Shown piece after piece: positions 33,459 to 41,864 of a DNA stretch of 64,000 bases. Numbering within the stretch: the stretch's first letter is position 1; every line of letters begins with the position of its first letter. The notes beneath the pieces are model-generated. The model was not told the DNA's origin. It was given only the letters and a program-made list of their open reading frames with translations, and ran no database searches. Source of the stretch: Brevibacillus thermoruber 423 (GTDB taxonomy: Bacteria > Bacillota > Bacilli > Brevibacillales > Brevibacillaceae); contig NZ_ATNE01000001.1 in the NCBI RefSeq assembly GCF_000454065.1, forward strand, positions 622,501 through 686,500. Reading direction: 5' to 3'. Made by a program: the position numbers and the translations under genes.

Positions 33459-34400
33459 CTACTTCGTCGCGTGCCGTACGCGGTCGTGATGGTGGTCGTG
33501 GTTGTGATCGTGACTGTGATCGTGTGCGTGGTGATGCCCGTGGTGATGATGCCCGTGGCCATGATCGTGGTCGTGATGATGGTGGTGGTGATGGCCGATG
33601 TGCTCCATCGCCGCCAGCCTGTACTGGCAGGTGTCGCAGTTCAGCTTCACTTCGCCGTGCAGCGCCTCTTCCACCCGCTCTTTCAGCACGTCCTTCAGCA
33701 GCGGATGATAGCCGAAATATTCCGCCAGCGTGAAGCGGGCTTCGGGGTAACGCGCGCGGAACCGCTCCAGTTGGTCGGCCATCCGTTTGATCAGCACGCC
33801 GGTAAACAAAAAGTACGGCAGCACCACCACATGGCGCGCCCCCAGCTTGAGACAGCGCTCCACCCCTTCTTCGTACAGGGGAAAGGTGACGCCCATGAAG
33901 GCCGTCTCCACCCATTTCGCCCTCCACCGCTCCCAGAACAGGCGGGACATCTTGTAGATGTCGCTGTTGGCGTCCGGGTCGCTGCTGCCCCGACCGATGA
34001 TCAGCACGGCCAGGTCTTCGTCATCCGCACCGGAGGCGAAGCCGGCTTCCGCCATGCGCGCCGCCAGAATGTCCAGCACCTGTTCGTGGACGCCGATCGG
34101 CCGCCCGTAGATAAACTGCACGTGCGGATGCTTTTCCTTCGCCTCGTCGATGGCCGCCGGAATGTGAATCTTGGCGTGGCCGGCGGAGAACAGGATGATC
34201 GGGATGACCGCCACCCGGGTCGCCCCTCGCTTCACGCAGGCGTCCAATCCCTGCAGCACGTCCGGCCGTTCAAACTCCAGAAAACACGTCTCGATAATGG
34301 GAACGTCCAGTTCCGGGGCCAGCGAGGCCACAAACTGCCTGACCTCTTCGTTGCCCTCGGGATCCTTGCTCCCGTGGCCGACAAACAACACCGCGTCCAT
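33459..34400 (-). CDS. cbiX: Sirohydrochlorin cobaltochelatase CbiX with a His-rich tail
   Basis: 313 residues. Two half-domains are typical of long CbiX: VLFVGHGSKDPEGNEEV with the catalytic His, PIILFSAGHAKIHIP, then LIIGRGSSDPDANSD and VVVLPYFLFTGVLI. The C-terminus has LNCDTC, a CxxC reminiscent of the Fe-S ligand motif reported for B. megaterium CbiX, and then about 45 residues of which more than half are His, interspersed with Asp and Gly. It inserts cobalt into sirohydrochlorin. The tail may store or hand over Co2+ (inference). SD AAGGAGGAC. Confidence 0.95.
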   Translation of the reverse strand: MDAVLFVGHGSKDPEGNEEVRQFVASLAPELDVPIIETCFLEFERPDVLQGLDACVKRGATRVAVIPIILFSAGHAKIHIPAAIDEAKEKHPHVQFIYGRPIGVHEQVLDILAARMAEAGFASGADDEDLAVLIIGRGSSDPDANSDIYKMSRLFWERWRAKWVETAFMGVTFPLYEEGVERCLKLGARHVVVLPYFLFTGVLIKRMADQLERFRARYPEARFTLAEYFGYHPLLKDVLKERVEEALHGEVKLNCDTCQYRLAAMEHIGHHHHHHHDHDHGHGHHHHGHHHAHDHSHDHNHDHHHDRVRHATK

Positions 34401-34451
34401 TTCTCGTCCTCCTTTTTCGCTTGCGGGCCCGCTCCGGCCCGGCGGGTGCGC

Positions 34452-36143
34452 TCAATCCCCGCAGACGGCGTTTTCAATCTTGGGCGCGGCCGGCTCCCGC
34501 CAGACAAATCCCTCGATCTCGCCGACGCGCTGGAAAAACTTGTGGAACCGTTCGTTCGGGAAGGCGTCCCGCTTGTAACGAGCCACGATCCGCTCGATCA
34601 GCGGCACGATTTCCTCCGGCGCGATGCCCTCCGCCACCGGTATGCCGGCATGGGCGTTGCGCCCCACCGTTTTGGCTCCGAGGAAGAGGTCAAACTTTCC
34701 TTTGCGGAAGACGATGCCGATGTCTTCCTTGACCGCGCCGTAGCAGGCCATGCCGCAGCCGTTGAACCCGATCTTCAGCTCCTTGGGCATCTCCTGGCCG
34801 CCCAGCTTTTGGTGAATCTCCTCCGCGTAGGCGATCCCGTCCTTTTTCTCCCCGTCGCAGAAGTCGCACGCTTTCACCTGCACCACGTCACCGGTCGGCA
34901 TCAGCACCAGCCCCAGTTGGCGCAGGCGTTCGGTCACCGCGCCGGGATCGGCGGTCGGGACGCGCAAAATGATCTGGTGATGCGGCGTGTATTCGATTTC
35001 CCCTTTTTCTCCCGCCAACTCGGCCAGCGCGAGCATCTGTTGGGGGGTAAACTTCTTGTTTGCCACTCCCGGGCTGACCGCGCACTCGAAAATCAATTCG
35101 GGCACAAACCCGCTGGGGGGACTGCCAGCCTGCAGAGCAGCCGTCTCTGGTCCTTTGTCCGCATGAAGCGCGGCGAGCGCCTGCATCGCCCACTCGTACG
35201 GCGTCCTGTCGGCGTCAGGCTGCTCCCGCTGTCCGGTCGACGCGTCCAGGACAGCCGCGGCGGACTCCTCCGAGGCAGGGGATGGCGCTGCATGAACTCC
35301 GCCGCTTCCCGCCTTCGCTTCCAGCGACCACGGCTCGTTTTCCACCCGCAGGCGCTGGTGCGGCTTCAGCGCCTGTTCGTCTGTCGTCAGCGTATACTTG
35401 CGCTGATAGCCGCGCGGTGTAATCATCAGGCCGTCGTAGACAAAGGTGGAGGAGTTGCCGATGATCACCGTCGTCAGCATGCCGATGTCGTGCTCCAGCA
35501 TGTTGGCCAGCGTGGTCAGCTCGATCCGCTCCCGCTCCCGATAGGCGCTTTTGACGATGCCGACCGGGGTGTCGGGCGAGCGGTACTTGAGCAGGATGCG
35601 CTGCGCCTCCACGATTTGACGCGTCCGCCGTCCGCTGCGCGGGTTGTACAGGGCGATGACGAAATCGGCCTGCCCCGCCGCGTCGATCCGCTTGGCGATC
35701 AGTTCCCACGGCGTCAGGTGGTCGCTCAGGCTGATGGTGCAGGCGTCGTGCATGATCGGCGCCCCCAGCAGGGCCCCGCAGGAGTTGATCGCGGAGATGC
35801 CGGGAATCACCTCCACCTCCACGCCGTTCGCTCGCGTCCAGCCCTGTTCCACCAGCACTTCGTAGACCAGCCCGGCCATGCCGTACACGCCCGCGTCGCC
35901 GCTGGAGATCACCGCCACCTTTTTGCCCGCTTCCGCCTGCCGGACGGCTTCCCGCGCCCGGCTCACCTCTTCCGTCATGCCGGTGCTGACGATCTCCTGA
36001 CCGGTCAAGAGGCCGCGGATCAAGTCCACGTAGGTGGTGTACCCGATGATCACGTCACTTTCCTCGATCGCTTCCCGGGCCCGCTTGGTGATGTGGTCGA
36101 AACTGCCCGGCCCAAAGCCGATGACAAACAATTTTCCGCTCAT
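34452..36143 (-). CDS. cbiH: CbiH60: C17-methyltransferase/ring-contraction enzyme with Fe-S domain
   Basis: 563 residues from the ATG at 36143 (SD AAGGAGG). Residues 1 to about 250 are the CbiH methylase: LFVIGFGPGSFDHITKRA, VISSGDAGVYGMAGLVYEVL, VIPGISAINSCGALLGAP and ALYNPRSGRRTRQI. A linker of about 100 residues leads to a nitrite/sulfite-reductase-like domain (about 355-563) with cysteines in VKACDFCDGEKKDG and GFNGCGMACYG, probable 4Fe-4S ligands. This matches the CbiH60 form described in Bacillus megaterium, which methylates C17 and contracts the ring. Confidence 0.94.
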   Translation of the reverse strand: MSGKLFVIGFGPGSFDHITKRAREAIEESDVIIGYTTYVDLIRGLLTGQEIVSTGMTEEVSRAREAVRQAEAGKKVAVISSGDAGVYGMAGLVYEVLVEQGWTRANGVEVEVIPGISAINSCGALLGAPIMHDACTISLSDHLTPWELIAKRIDAAGQADFVIALYNPRSGRRTRQIVEAQRILLKYRSPDTPVGIVKSAYRERERIELTTLANMLEHDIGMLTTVIIGNSSTFVYDGLMITPRGYQRKYTLTTDEQALKPHQRLRVENEPWSLEAKAGSGGVHAAPSPASEESAAAVLDASTGQREQPDADRTPYEWAMQALAALHADKGPETAALQAGSPPSGFVPELIFECAVSPGVANKKFTPQQMLALAELAGEKGEIEYTPHHQIILRVPTADPGAVTERLRQLGLVLMPTGDVVQVKACDFCDGEKKDGIAYAEEIHQKLGGQEMPKELKIGFNGCGMACYGAVKEDIGIVFRKGKFDLFLGAKTVGRNAHAGIPVAEGIAPEEIVPLIERIVARYKRDAFPNERFHKFFQRVGEIEGFVWREPAAPKIENAVCGD

Positions 36144-36170
36144 GAGGAGCCTCCTTTCCATAACGCATCC

Positions 36171-37139
36171 CTATTCGCCCGTACTCACGGATATCCCGAA
36201 GGCCGCCGCCATGCAGACGACAAGCCCCAGGACCGACACCAGCTTCATCAGCCGGACCGCCGCGCCGATGTCGTCCGGGCGGAGCGGCCGGAGGGGATTG
36301 CCCAGTTTGGCCCGGTTGGACGGCACGCCCTGGTAGTAGTTGAGTCCGCCAAGCTGCACGCCGAGCGCACCCGCCACGCCCGCTTCCGGCAGTCCGCTGT
36401 TGGGGCTGGGGTGCAGCCGGGCGTCGCGCCGGATCACCGCCCAGCACTGGCGCCAGTCCAGCCGCATCAGCCAGCTTGCGGCGACGAGCAACAGGGCGGT
36501 CAGGCGGGCGGGCAGGAAGTTGAGCAGGTCGTCAAACCGCGCCGACGCCCAGCCGAGATTGCGGTACTTCTCGTTCTTGTAGCCGACCATCGAATCCAGG
36601 GTATTGGCCGCCCGGTAGGCCATCGCCAGCGGCGCGCCGCCCAGCGCGGCGTACACCAGCGGAGAGATGATCGCGTCGACGATGTTCTCCGCCACCGTCT
36701 CCACCGCCCCCCGGCAAATCTCCGGTTCGTCCAGCCGCTCCGTGTCCCGGCCGACGACCATGGAGAGCGACCGGCGCGCCGCCTCCCGATCACCTGCCCG
36801 GAGGTGATGAAAAACTTCCATGCCGGCGTCGGCCAAGCCTTTGGTGGCAATCGTGGCGGAAATCATCCAGACTTCCAGGGCGACGGCCAGCCAGGGATGG
36901 ACCCTTCCCGCCGCGTACAGCAGTGCCCAGGTGACAACAAGGCTGCCGCCTGCGATCAACAGCGGGAACAGCAGGCCGGCCGCTTTCAGGTGCTCTTCCC
37001 GCTTGACCAGCGCGCGCAGCAGCCGCTCCAGCCGCAAGATGCACCAGCCCATTCCGACCACCGGATGCGGCAGGCCGCGCGGATCGCCCACCACCCGATC
37101 AATCCAGTACGCCGCGAGCAAAATCAATGCCTCGTTCAT
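36171..37139 (-). CDS. cbiB: Adenosylcobinamide-phosphate synthase
   Basis: 322 residues from the ATG at 37139 (SD GAGAGGGA). An integral membrane protein: DRVVGDPRGLPHPVVGMGWCI, AARRSLSMVVGRDTERLDEPEI, ETVAENIVDAIISPLVYAALGG and MAYRAANTLDSMVGYKNEKY are CbiB/CobD-family signatures. It joins (R)-1-aminopropan-2-ol phosphate, made by the cobD product, to cobyric acid. The usual end PNSGLPEAGVAGALGVQLGG is intact. Confidence 0.95.
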   Translation of the reverse strand: MNEALILLAAYWIDRVVGDPRGLPHPVVGMGWCILRLERLLRALVKREEHLKAAGLLFPLLIAGGSLVVTWALLYAAGRVHPWLAVALEVWMISATIATKGLADAGMEVFHHLRAGDREAARRSLSMVVGRDTERLDEPEICRGAVETVAENIVDAIISPLVYAALGGAPLAMAYRAANTLDSMVGYKNEKYRNLGWASARFDDLLNFLPARLTALLLVAASWLMRLDWRQCWAVIRRDARLHPSPNSGLPEAGVAGALGVQLGGLNYYQGVPSNRAKLGNPLRPLRPDDIGAAVRLMKLVSVLGLVVCMAAAFGISVSTGE

Positions 37140-37232
37140 CTCGTCCCTCTCTTTGTTTCCACTCACGGAAGTTCCGTTCTTTTTCCCGGACGGGAGGCAG
37201 GCAAGCTCCAATCTCCCGCATCTCCCGCCTGC

Positions 37233-37823
37233 CTAGCGCCGCACCGACGCCGTCCAGCGGCTTCCGTCCCACTCGGCGACGAGGACGGCGCCGTGGCCCA
37301 CGCCGTCCACCTGCCAGTAGCGGCCGGGATCGTTTTCCACCCAGGCCGCCTGAAACCAGCGGATGACGCCGCCGTGGGTCACCAGGCAGACCGTATCGTC
37401 CATGGAGACGGACTTCATCAGCCGCATCAGCCAGCGATCGACCCGCTCCCCCAACTGGGCCAAGGTCTCCCCGCCGGGCGGAGCGCAGTCGAACGGATTG
37501 TCGTACCAGCGGCGGGCGTGCTCGCCGTCCCGGGCCATCAGCTCGTCATAGGTAAGCCGCTCCCACGCGCCAAACGACAGCTCGCGCAGAGCGGGAACGG
37601 CCCTGGGCTCCAGTCCCCAGACCGCTGCCAGCCGTTCCGCCGTTTGCCGGCAGCGGAGCAAATCGCTGGTGTACAGCGCCGACGGACGTTCCGAAGCGAG
37701 CAGCCGGGCCACCTGCTCCGCCTGGGCGCAGCCGTGCTCGTTCAGCGGCACATCGCTGTGTCCCAGGTAGCGGCCGGCGCGGTTCTCCTCCGTCTGTCCG
37801 TGCCTCACCCACATCCATCTCAC
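37233..37823 (-). CDS. cobC: Histidine phosphatase, probable alpha-ribazole phosphatase CobC
   Basis: 196 residues from a GTG at 37823 that overlaps the cobS stop (GTGA). The phosphoglycerate-mutase-like motif WVRHGQTEENRAGRYLGHSD carries the catalytic His; LYTSDLLRCRQTAE, the Glu in LRELSFGAWE and VTHGGVIRWF complete the site. In the cobalamin context it should remove the phosphate from alpha-ribazole 5'-phosphate or adenosylcobalamin phosphate. A general phosphatase role cannot be excluded. Confidence 0.9.
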   Translation of the reverse strand: MRWMWVRHGQTEENRAGRYLGHSDVPLNEHGCAQAEQVARLLASERPSALYTSDLLRCRQTAERLAAVWGLEPRAVPALRELSFGAWERLTYDELMARDGEHARRWYDNPFDCAPPGGETLAQLGERVDRWLMRLMKSVSMDDTVCLVTHGGVIRWFQAAWVENDPGRYWQVDGVGHGAVLVAEWDGSRWTASVRR

Positions 37824-38560
37824 GGCCACCAGCTCCCAATCAGGATGAGCAGCATCACGGCTTCGGCACTCTCGATCAGGGCGCCGTAGCAGTCGCCGGT
37901 CAAGCCGCCCAGCTTGCGGGCGACGGAGCGGGCAAACAGCAGACTGGCCGCGAGCGACAGCAGGACGGCAGTCACCGCCCGGACGTCGGCGATCCACCAG
38001 CCCAACGCCAGCACCAGCAGATAGCCGATACCGATGTGCCAGGGACGGAGCGCCTCGCCGACGCTTTTGCCGATGCCCTTTTCCCCGGTGACGTACGGCC
38101 AGCAGCGGATCGCCAGCAGCACATGCGTGCGGGCGGCGGCGGGCACCAGGAACAGACAGACGCTGAGACCCGCATGGTCAAGCTCGGCCAGCGCCGCCGT
38201 CTTGACCAGAAGCAGCACGATCGCCGCCAGCACCCCCATCGCGCCGGTCCGGCTGTCTTTCATGATCGCCAGCATCTGTTCCCGCGGCCGGCTGCTGCCC
38301 AGACCGTCCGCCAGATCCATCCAGCCGTCCAGATGCAGCCCGCCGGTGATGTAGACCCAGCAGGCCATCGTCAATACGGCAGCGGTCAGCGGCGCAAACG
38401 CCCACAAGGCCGCCTGATGCGCCCCCCACAGCACGAAGCCGATCACCAGCCCGACAGCCGGGTACCAGGCGACGCTCTTCTTCCAGGCTTCTTCCGACGG
38501 GCGCAGCCAGGGAACAGGGATGCGGGTAAAAAACGACAGTGCATGAAAAAACGCGTTCAT
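37820..38560 (-). CDS. cobS: Adenosylcobinamide-GDP ribazoletransferase (cobalamin synthase)
   Basis: 246 residues, polytopic. CobS hallmarks: ALSFFTRIPVPWLR at the N-terminus, the metal motif TGGLHLDGWMDLADGLGSSRPRE, MKDSRTGAMGVLAAI and GGLTGDCYGALIESAEAV. It joins alpha-ribazole (phosphate) to adenosylcobinamide-GDP at the membrane. It overlaps cobU and cobC by 4 bases each. Confidence 0.96.
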   Translation of the reverse strand: MNAFFHALSFFTRIPVPWLRPSEEAWKKSVAWYPAVGLVIGFVLWGAHQAALWAFAPLTAAVLTMACWVYITGGLHLDGWMDLADGLGSSRPREQMLAIMKDSRTGAMGVLAAIVLLLVKTAALAELDHAGLSVCLFLVPAAARTHVLLAIRCWPYVTGEKGIGKSVGEALRPWHIGIGYLLVLALGWWIADVRAVTAVLLSLAASLLFARSVARKLGGLTGDCYGALIESAEAVMLLILIGSWWP

Positions 38561-39120
38561 CCTTTAATCCTCCAGGGAATGCCGGCCAGGACGGCGTAGA
38601 CGGTATCGGCCCGTCTGGCGGCCAACTGGTTGACGTCGCCCAGCACGTCGGCAAACCAACGGCCCAGCTTGGTCATCGCGACGCCGCCCAGACCCACCTC
38701 GCTGGTCACGGCGATGACGGTCCGGCCGCAGCTGCAAGCGGCATCCAGCCACTGCTCCGCCTCGTCCATGAGCGCCCGCGAGATCGCTTCGTCCCGCCAG
38801 GACGTTTCCGGCACGCTCATCAGCCGCGTGCTGATCCACGTCGACAGGCAGTCCAGCAGCACCACCGGATACCTCTCCATTTGGGGAAGGGCAGCGGACA
38901 GGGTGCCGTTCGTTTCGGCCAGTCCCCAATCTCGGGGGCGCCGCGCCCGGTGCCGCTCAATCCTTTGCTTCATTTCCTCGTCCCATACCTGGCCGGTGGC
39001 CACGTACAAGACGGGGCTTCCCGTCTGTGCGGCCAGTTCTTCGGCGAAGCGGCTCTTTCCCGAGCGGACGCCCCCGGTCACCACGATCAGGCTCAGCGCC
39101 GCTCCCTCCTTTCGCTCCAC
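38557..39120 (-). CDS. cobU: Adenosylcobinamide kinase / guanylyltransferase
   Basis: 187 residues if the GTG at 39120, inside the cobD end, is used. Homologues begin near LIVVTGGVRSGKS, and a CTG at 39096 overlapping the cobD stop as CTGA has AAAGGAGGG at good distance, so the protein may be 8 residues shorter. The P-loop is VTGGVRSGKSRFAEEL; VLYVATGQVWDEEM, ERHRARRP, VVLLDCLSTW and VTSEVGLGGVAM are family motifs. It phosphorylates and guanylylates adenosylcobinamide. Confidence 0.94.
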   Translation of the reverse strand: MERKEGAALSLIVVTGGVRSGKSRFAEELAAQTGSPVLYVATGQVWDEEMKQRIERHRARRPRDWGLAETNGTLSAALPQMERYPVVLLDCLSTWISTRLMSVPETSWRDEAISRALMDEAEQWLDAACSCGRTVIAVTSEVGLGGVAMTKLGRWFADVLGDVNQLAARRADTVYAVLAGIPWRIKG

Positions 39121-40205
39121 ACGTCCTGCAAGGCCGCCAGCAGGCGGTCGTTTTCCTGCCGGGTGCGGACCGCGATGCGAAAATCGCCGGGCGTCAAGCC
39201 GGGGTACATGGCACAGCTGCGAATCAGAATGCCCCGTCTGCCCAGCATCTCCTGCAGTTCCGCCGCCGTCAGCCCAGCCGGACAGCGCACGAGCAGAAAG
39301 TTGGCCTCGCCCGGCCAGACGCGCCAGCCCAACTCCTCCCCGATGACGCCGGACAGATAGGAGCGCTCCTCGGCGATCAGCCGTCTGGTTTTTGCTGCGT
39401 AGGCGGATTCCTCCAGACAGAGCTCCCCGGCCGCAAGCGCCAGACTGTTGACGCTCCAGCTCACCTGTTTTTCCCGCAGCCGTTCGATCAGCGCGGGAAC
39501 GGCGACGGCGTAGCCGAGGCGCAGCCCGGGGATGGCAAACATCTTCGTCAGCGAGCGCATCACGAGCACGCGCGGAAACCGGGAAAGCCTGCCGGCCAGC
39601 GTAAACTGCCGCTCTTCCGCGACAAAGTCGAGAAACGCCTCGTCGACCACCAGATGCGTGTCCGTCTCGGCCGTCCAGCCGGCCATCCGCAGCAGCTCGT
39701 CCGGTTCATACAAGAGACCGGTCGGGTTGTTGGGAGAACCGACAAAGACGAGGTCCGCCCGTTCAAACAGCCGGTACAGTTCCGCCTCGTCCGGCTTGAA
39801 GCCGCGTTCTTCCCGGCCCGGGCACGCCAGCACGCGGGCGCCGAACTGCTTGGAAAGTTGGGCATATTCGGAAAAGCAGGGCGTGACGATGCCGACCGTC
39901 TTTGGCTCCAGCGCGAGGATCGCCAGGGCCATCGCCTCGGCCGCCCCGTTGGTCGGCAGAAGCCACGACGCCGGCAGGTTCAGCTTCGCCGCCAAGGCGC
40001 TGCGAAACGACCGGTGCCCCGGATCGGGATAGTGAACCACCTGGGGCAGCGCCTCCCGCAGTCCTTCCAGCACGCGGGCTGGGGGGCCCAGCGGGTTGAT
40101 GTTGGCGCTGAAATCCACAAATCGCCCGGCTTCCACGCCGAAGCGCTCCGCCGCCGTGACCAGATCGCCGCCGTGGCCGAACACCTCCAGCACGTCCGTC
40201 ATCAA
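39093..40205 (-). CDS. cobD: L-threonine-O-3-phosphate decarboxylase (CobD family)
   Basis: 370 residues of PLP fold type I. Seen: FGHGGDLVTAAERFG, FVDFSANINPLGPP, LVFVGSPNNPTGLL, LVVDEAFLDFV and the PLP lysine in SLTKMFAIPGLRLGY. The HGG start and Asn-Pro-Leu-Gly motif separate CobD from histidinol-phosphate aminotransferase. It makes (R)-1-aminopropan-2-ol phosphate for cbiB. No PduX threonine kinase is encoded nearby, so threonine phosphate must come from elsewhere. Overlaps cobO by 4 bases. Confidence 0.93.
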   Translation of the reverse strand: MMTDVLEVFGHGGDLVTAAERFGVEAGRFVDFSANINPLGPPARVLEGLREALPQVVHYPDPGHRSFRSALAAKLNLPASWLLPTNGAAEAMALAILALEPKTVGIVTPCFSEYAQLSKQFGARVLACPGREERGFKPDEAELYRLFERADLVFVGSPNNPTGLLYEPDELLRMAGWTAETDTHLVVDEAFLDFVAEERQFTLAGRLSRFPRVLVMRSLTKMFAIPGLRLGYAVAVPALIERLREKQVSWSVNSLALAAGELCLEESAYAAKTRRLIAEERSYLSGVIGEELGWRVWPGEANFLLVRCPAGLTAAELQEMLGRRGILIRSCAMYPGLTPGDFRIAVRTRQENDRLLAALQDVWSERRERR

Positions 40206-40750
40206 TACTCCACCCCCAGGACGGCGGGGATGCCCTCGTCATAGTAGTGCTTGACCGCTTTCATCTCCGTCACCAGATCGGCGATCGCCGTGATTTCCGG
40301 CCGCGCGTCTCGTCCCGTAATCACCAGATGCACGTGGCGCGGCCTGTTCTTGATCGTGTCCAGCACATCGTCCAGCGGCAGCACGTCCGCCACGGGAAAA
40401 CGCTCAATCGCCAGCGCGTTGTTCAGCTCGTCGAGAATCACCACGTCGTACTGGCCGCCCATTACCTGCTCCTTGGCGTAGCGCCACGCTTCCCGCAGGG
40501 CGGCGCGGTGCTCCTCGGGCGTTTTGGTCCAGGTAAAGCCGACGCCTTTCTGCACCATCTCGATTCCCAGCCGGTCAAACACGATCTTTTCCCCGTAGGT
40601 GCGCTCCGGCGACTTGATAAACTGAACCACCAAGACGCGCTTGCCGCGCCCGGTCGCCCGTACGGCCAGCCCGAGTGCCGCCGTCGTCTTCCCTTTGCCG
40701 TCCCCGGTGTACACCAGGACCAGTCCCCGCTTGTTGTCCGGTTTGTTCAT
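40202..40750 (-). CDS. cobO: Corrinoid adenosyltransferase, CobO/BtuR type
   Basis: 182 residues from the ATG at 40750 (SD AGGGGAGG); longer readings enter the riboswitch terminator. The ATP site is VYTGDGKGKTTAALGLAVRA; VVQFIKSPERTYGE, VILDELNNAL and VHLVITGRDARPEI are CobA/CobO signatures. It transfers the adenosyl group of ATP to Co(I) corrinoid. First gene of the 20-gene operon, directly under the B12 riboswitch. Confidence 0.96.
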   Translation of the reverse strand: MNKPDNKRGLVLVYTGDGKGKTTAALGLAVRATGRGKRVLVVQFIKSPERTYGEKIVFDRLGIEMVQKGVGFTWTKTPEEHRAALREAWRYAKEQVMGGQYDVVILDELNNALAIERFPVADVLPLDDVLDTIKNRPRHVHLVITGRDARPEITAIADLVTEMKAVKHYYDEGIPAVLGVEY

Positions 40751-40854
40751 CGGCCCGTTTCCTCCCCTCTCGCCGGCCAACCAGGGACGCGACGCCAAAC
40801 GGTCCGCTCCCTGTAGGCCATCGCAAACACCGTTCACATTTTCTTTCCAGAAAC

Positions 40855-40900
40855 AACAAAAAACGCCTTGCTTTCCCTGGAAACCAAAGGAAGCAAAGCG
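40855..40900 (-). terminator. Expression-platform terminator of the cobalamin riboswitch
   Basis: CGCTTTGCTTCC pairs with GGGAAAGCAAGGCG on the minus strand and is followed by TTTTTTGTTGTTT, about 60 bases past the aptamer and 100 bases before cobO. Its formation should shut off the operon when cobalamin is plentiful. Confidence 0.85.
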
Positions 40901-40956
40901 TCGACACGACGTCCACGACAATCCTCACCTTTTCCTTTGACCCGAAGGAAATCAGT

Positions 40957-41165
40957 GCACACGCAAAACAGGCAGGTCTCCTGGCTTGAGGATCGCCGCT
41001 TTCCTTCTCCTTCCCACTCCCGCTGGAGCAGTGGATGGCTGTCGCCGTGAAGGAAAACTCCCCTCTTACAGTGGCGGGACCGCGTTGGAATTTCACCAAA
41101 CTTCCCTTTTAACTTCACCCACCCGGAAGCGTCCGCGCAGGTGAAGACCTGTTTGCTCCGTATGA
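40957..41165 (-). promoter_or_regulatory. Cobalamin (B12) riboswitch aptamer
   Basis: The minus strand carries the conserved blocks: GGTGAAATTCCAACGCGGTC, then CCGCCACTGTAAGAGGGGAG and, at 40969-40988, AAGCCAGGAGACCTGCC (the B12 box). The spacing and the TTCACGGCGACAGCC arm fit the standard aptamer. It heads the cob operon and is followed by a terminator. Confidence 0.96.
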
Positions 41166-41201
41166 AGCTGTCTGTGCCGCACATGACTGGCACTTGTCTC
41201 C

Positions 41202-41230
41202 ATCATAACAAAAGTGGCCGTGGATAGGAA
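41202..41230 (-). promoter_or_regulatory. Candidate promoter of the cobalamin operon
   Basis: On the minus strand TTCCTA (41225-41230), a 17-base spacer and TATGAT (41202-41207). The -10 is good and the -35 poor. It would start the leader just before the riboswitch. Confidence 0.5.
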
Positions 41231-41258
41231 GGAAAAAGCGGGGGTTCAATGGGCTGTC

Positions 41259-41780
41259 TTATTCGCTGCGAGTCGTCGTGCCGTCTGGATTCATGATTTC
41301 ATCCTCGATGGTTCCATTCACATTGGAGTAAAAATGTAGATCGTGATTCGGGCCTTGAAGGTAAGCGATGGTGTACAGGTACACCCGTTCATCTTTCCAG
41401 CCGATGAAGAAAGCGGCTCCTACTTTTCCACTGCGAATTCCTTCTTCATCAATGACATGGTCGGGCACCGAAGGCTGGTAATCCTCCTCTGTGAAAAAGC
41501 GGTACAGCCAGAATTCTTCACAGCCGTTTTCGAGATCCCCCTGGTCATCCACGAGAACGTAACGGTCTCCGAACAGTGCGGCGACTTCTTGTTTGGATGA
41601 GCCGATTTTTACGTTGTCTTTTATCCTGGCAACGGTTTGCAGCACATCTTCTTCACGAACGGTCTGCCTTTCTGGTGAGGATACGAAGATTCTGTCAAAC
41701 GAATCAATGGTATAAAAGGTGACCAAGATCGCGGCAATGGCTGCGGGAAGAGTCAGGTATAGGTACGTTTTTCTTTGCAA
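41259..41780 (-). CDS. Membrane-anchored hypothetical protein
   Basis: 173 residues from a TTG at 41780 with SD AAGGGGG. One N-terminal membrane segment (LYLTLPAAIAAILVTFYTI) anchors an extracytoplasmic domain with VKIGSSKQEVAALFGDRYVLVD, a pattern seen in small SmpA/BamE-like or DUF domains, and GCEEFWLYRF. No family is named with confidence. Codon use is less GC-rich than in the cobalamin operon, grading into the AT-rich island downstream at higher coordinates. No neighbouring gene suggests a role. Confidence 0.7.
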   Translation of the reverse strand: MQRKTYLYLTLPAAIAAILVTFYTIDSFDRIFVSSPERQTVREEDVLQTVARIKDNVKIGSSKQEVAALFGDRYVLVDDQGDLENGCEEFWLYRFFTEEDYQPSVPDHVIDEEGIRSGKVGAAFFIGWKDERVYLYTIAYLQGPNHDLHFYSNVNGTIEDEIMNPDGTTTRSE

Positions 41781-41817
41781 AATGGTTGTCCCCCTTCGTT
41801 ATTGAATAGAAAATGTA

Positions 41818-41851
41818 ACACTCTCACGCTTTAAGTCATGAGAGTGTTTTT
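41818..41851. terminator. Hairpin between the M23 remnant and the anchored protein gene
   Basis: ACACTCTCA and TGAGAGTGT form a 9-bp stem. TTTTT follows on the plus strand, and a weaker T-rich stretch on the minus strand. Probably the terminator of the M23 remnant unit. Confidence 0.5.
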
Positions 41852-41864
41852 AAGTGGAGTTAAT

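Noticed and set aside
33480-33600. The GTG/ATG-like repetitive stretch as a CRISPR or tandem-repeat locus
   Set aside because: It is the codon run of the CbiX His-rich tail, without unit spacing or spacers.
32571-37889. A plus-strand open frame of 1772 codons
   Set aside because: It is antisense to eight well-supported cobalamin genes and exists because GC-rich third positions suppress stop codons. The product has biased Arg/His/Leu/Gln composition and no motifs.
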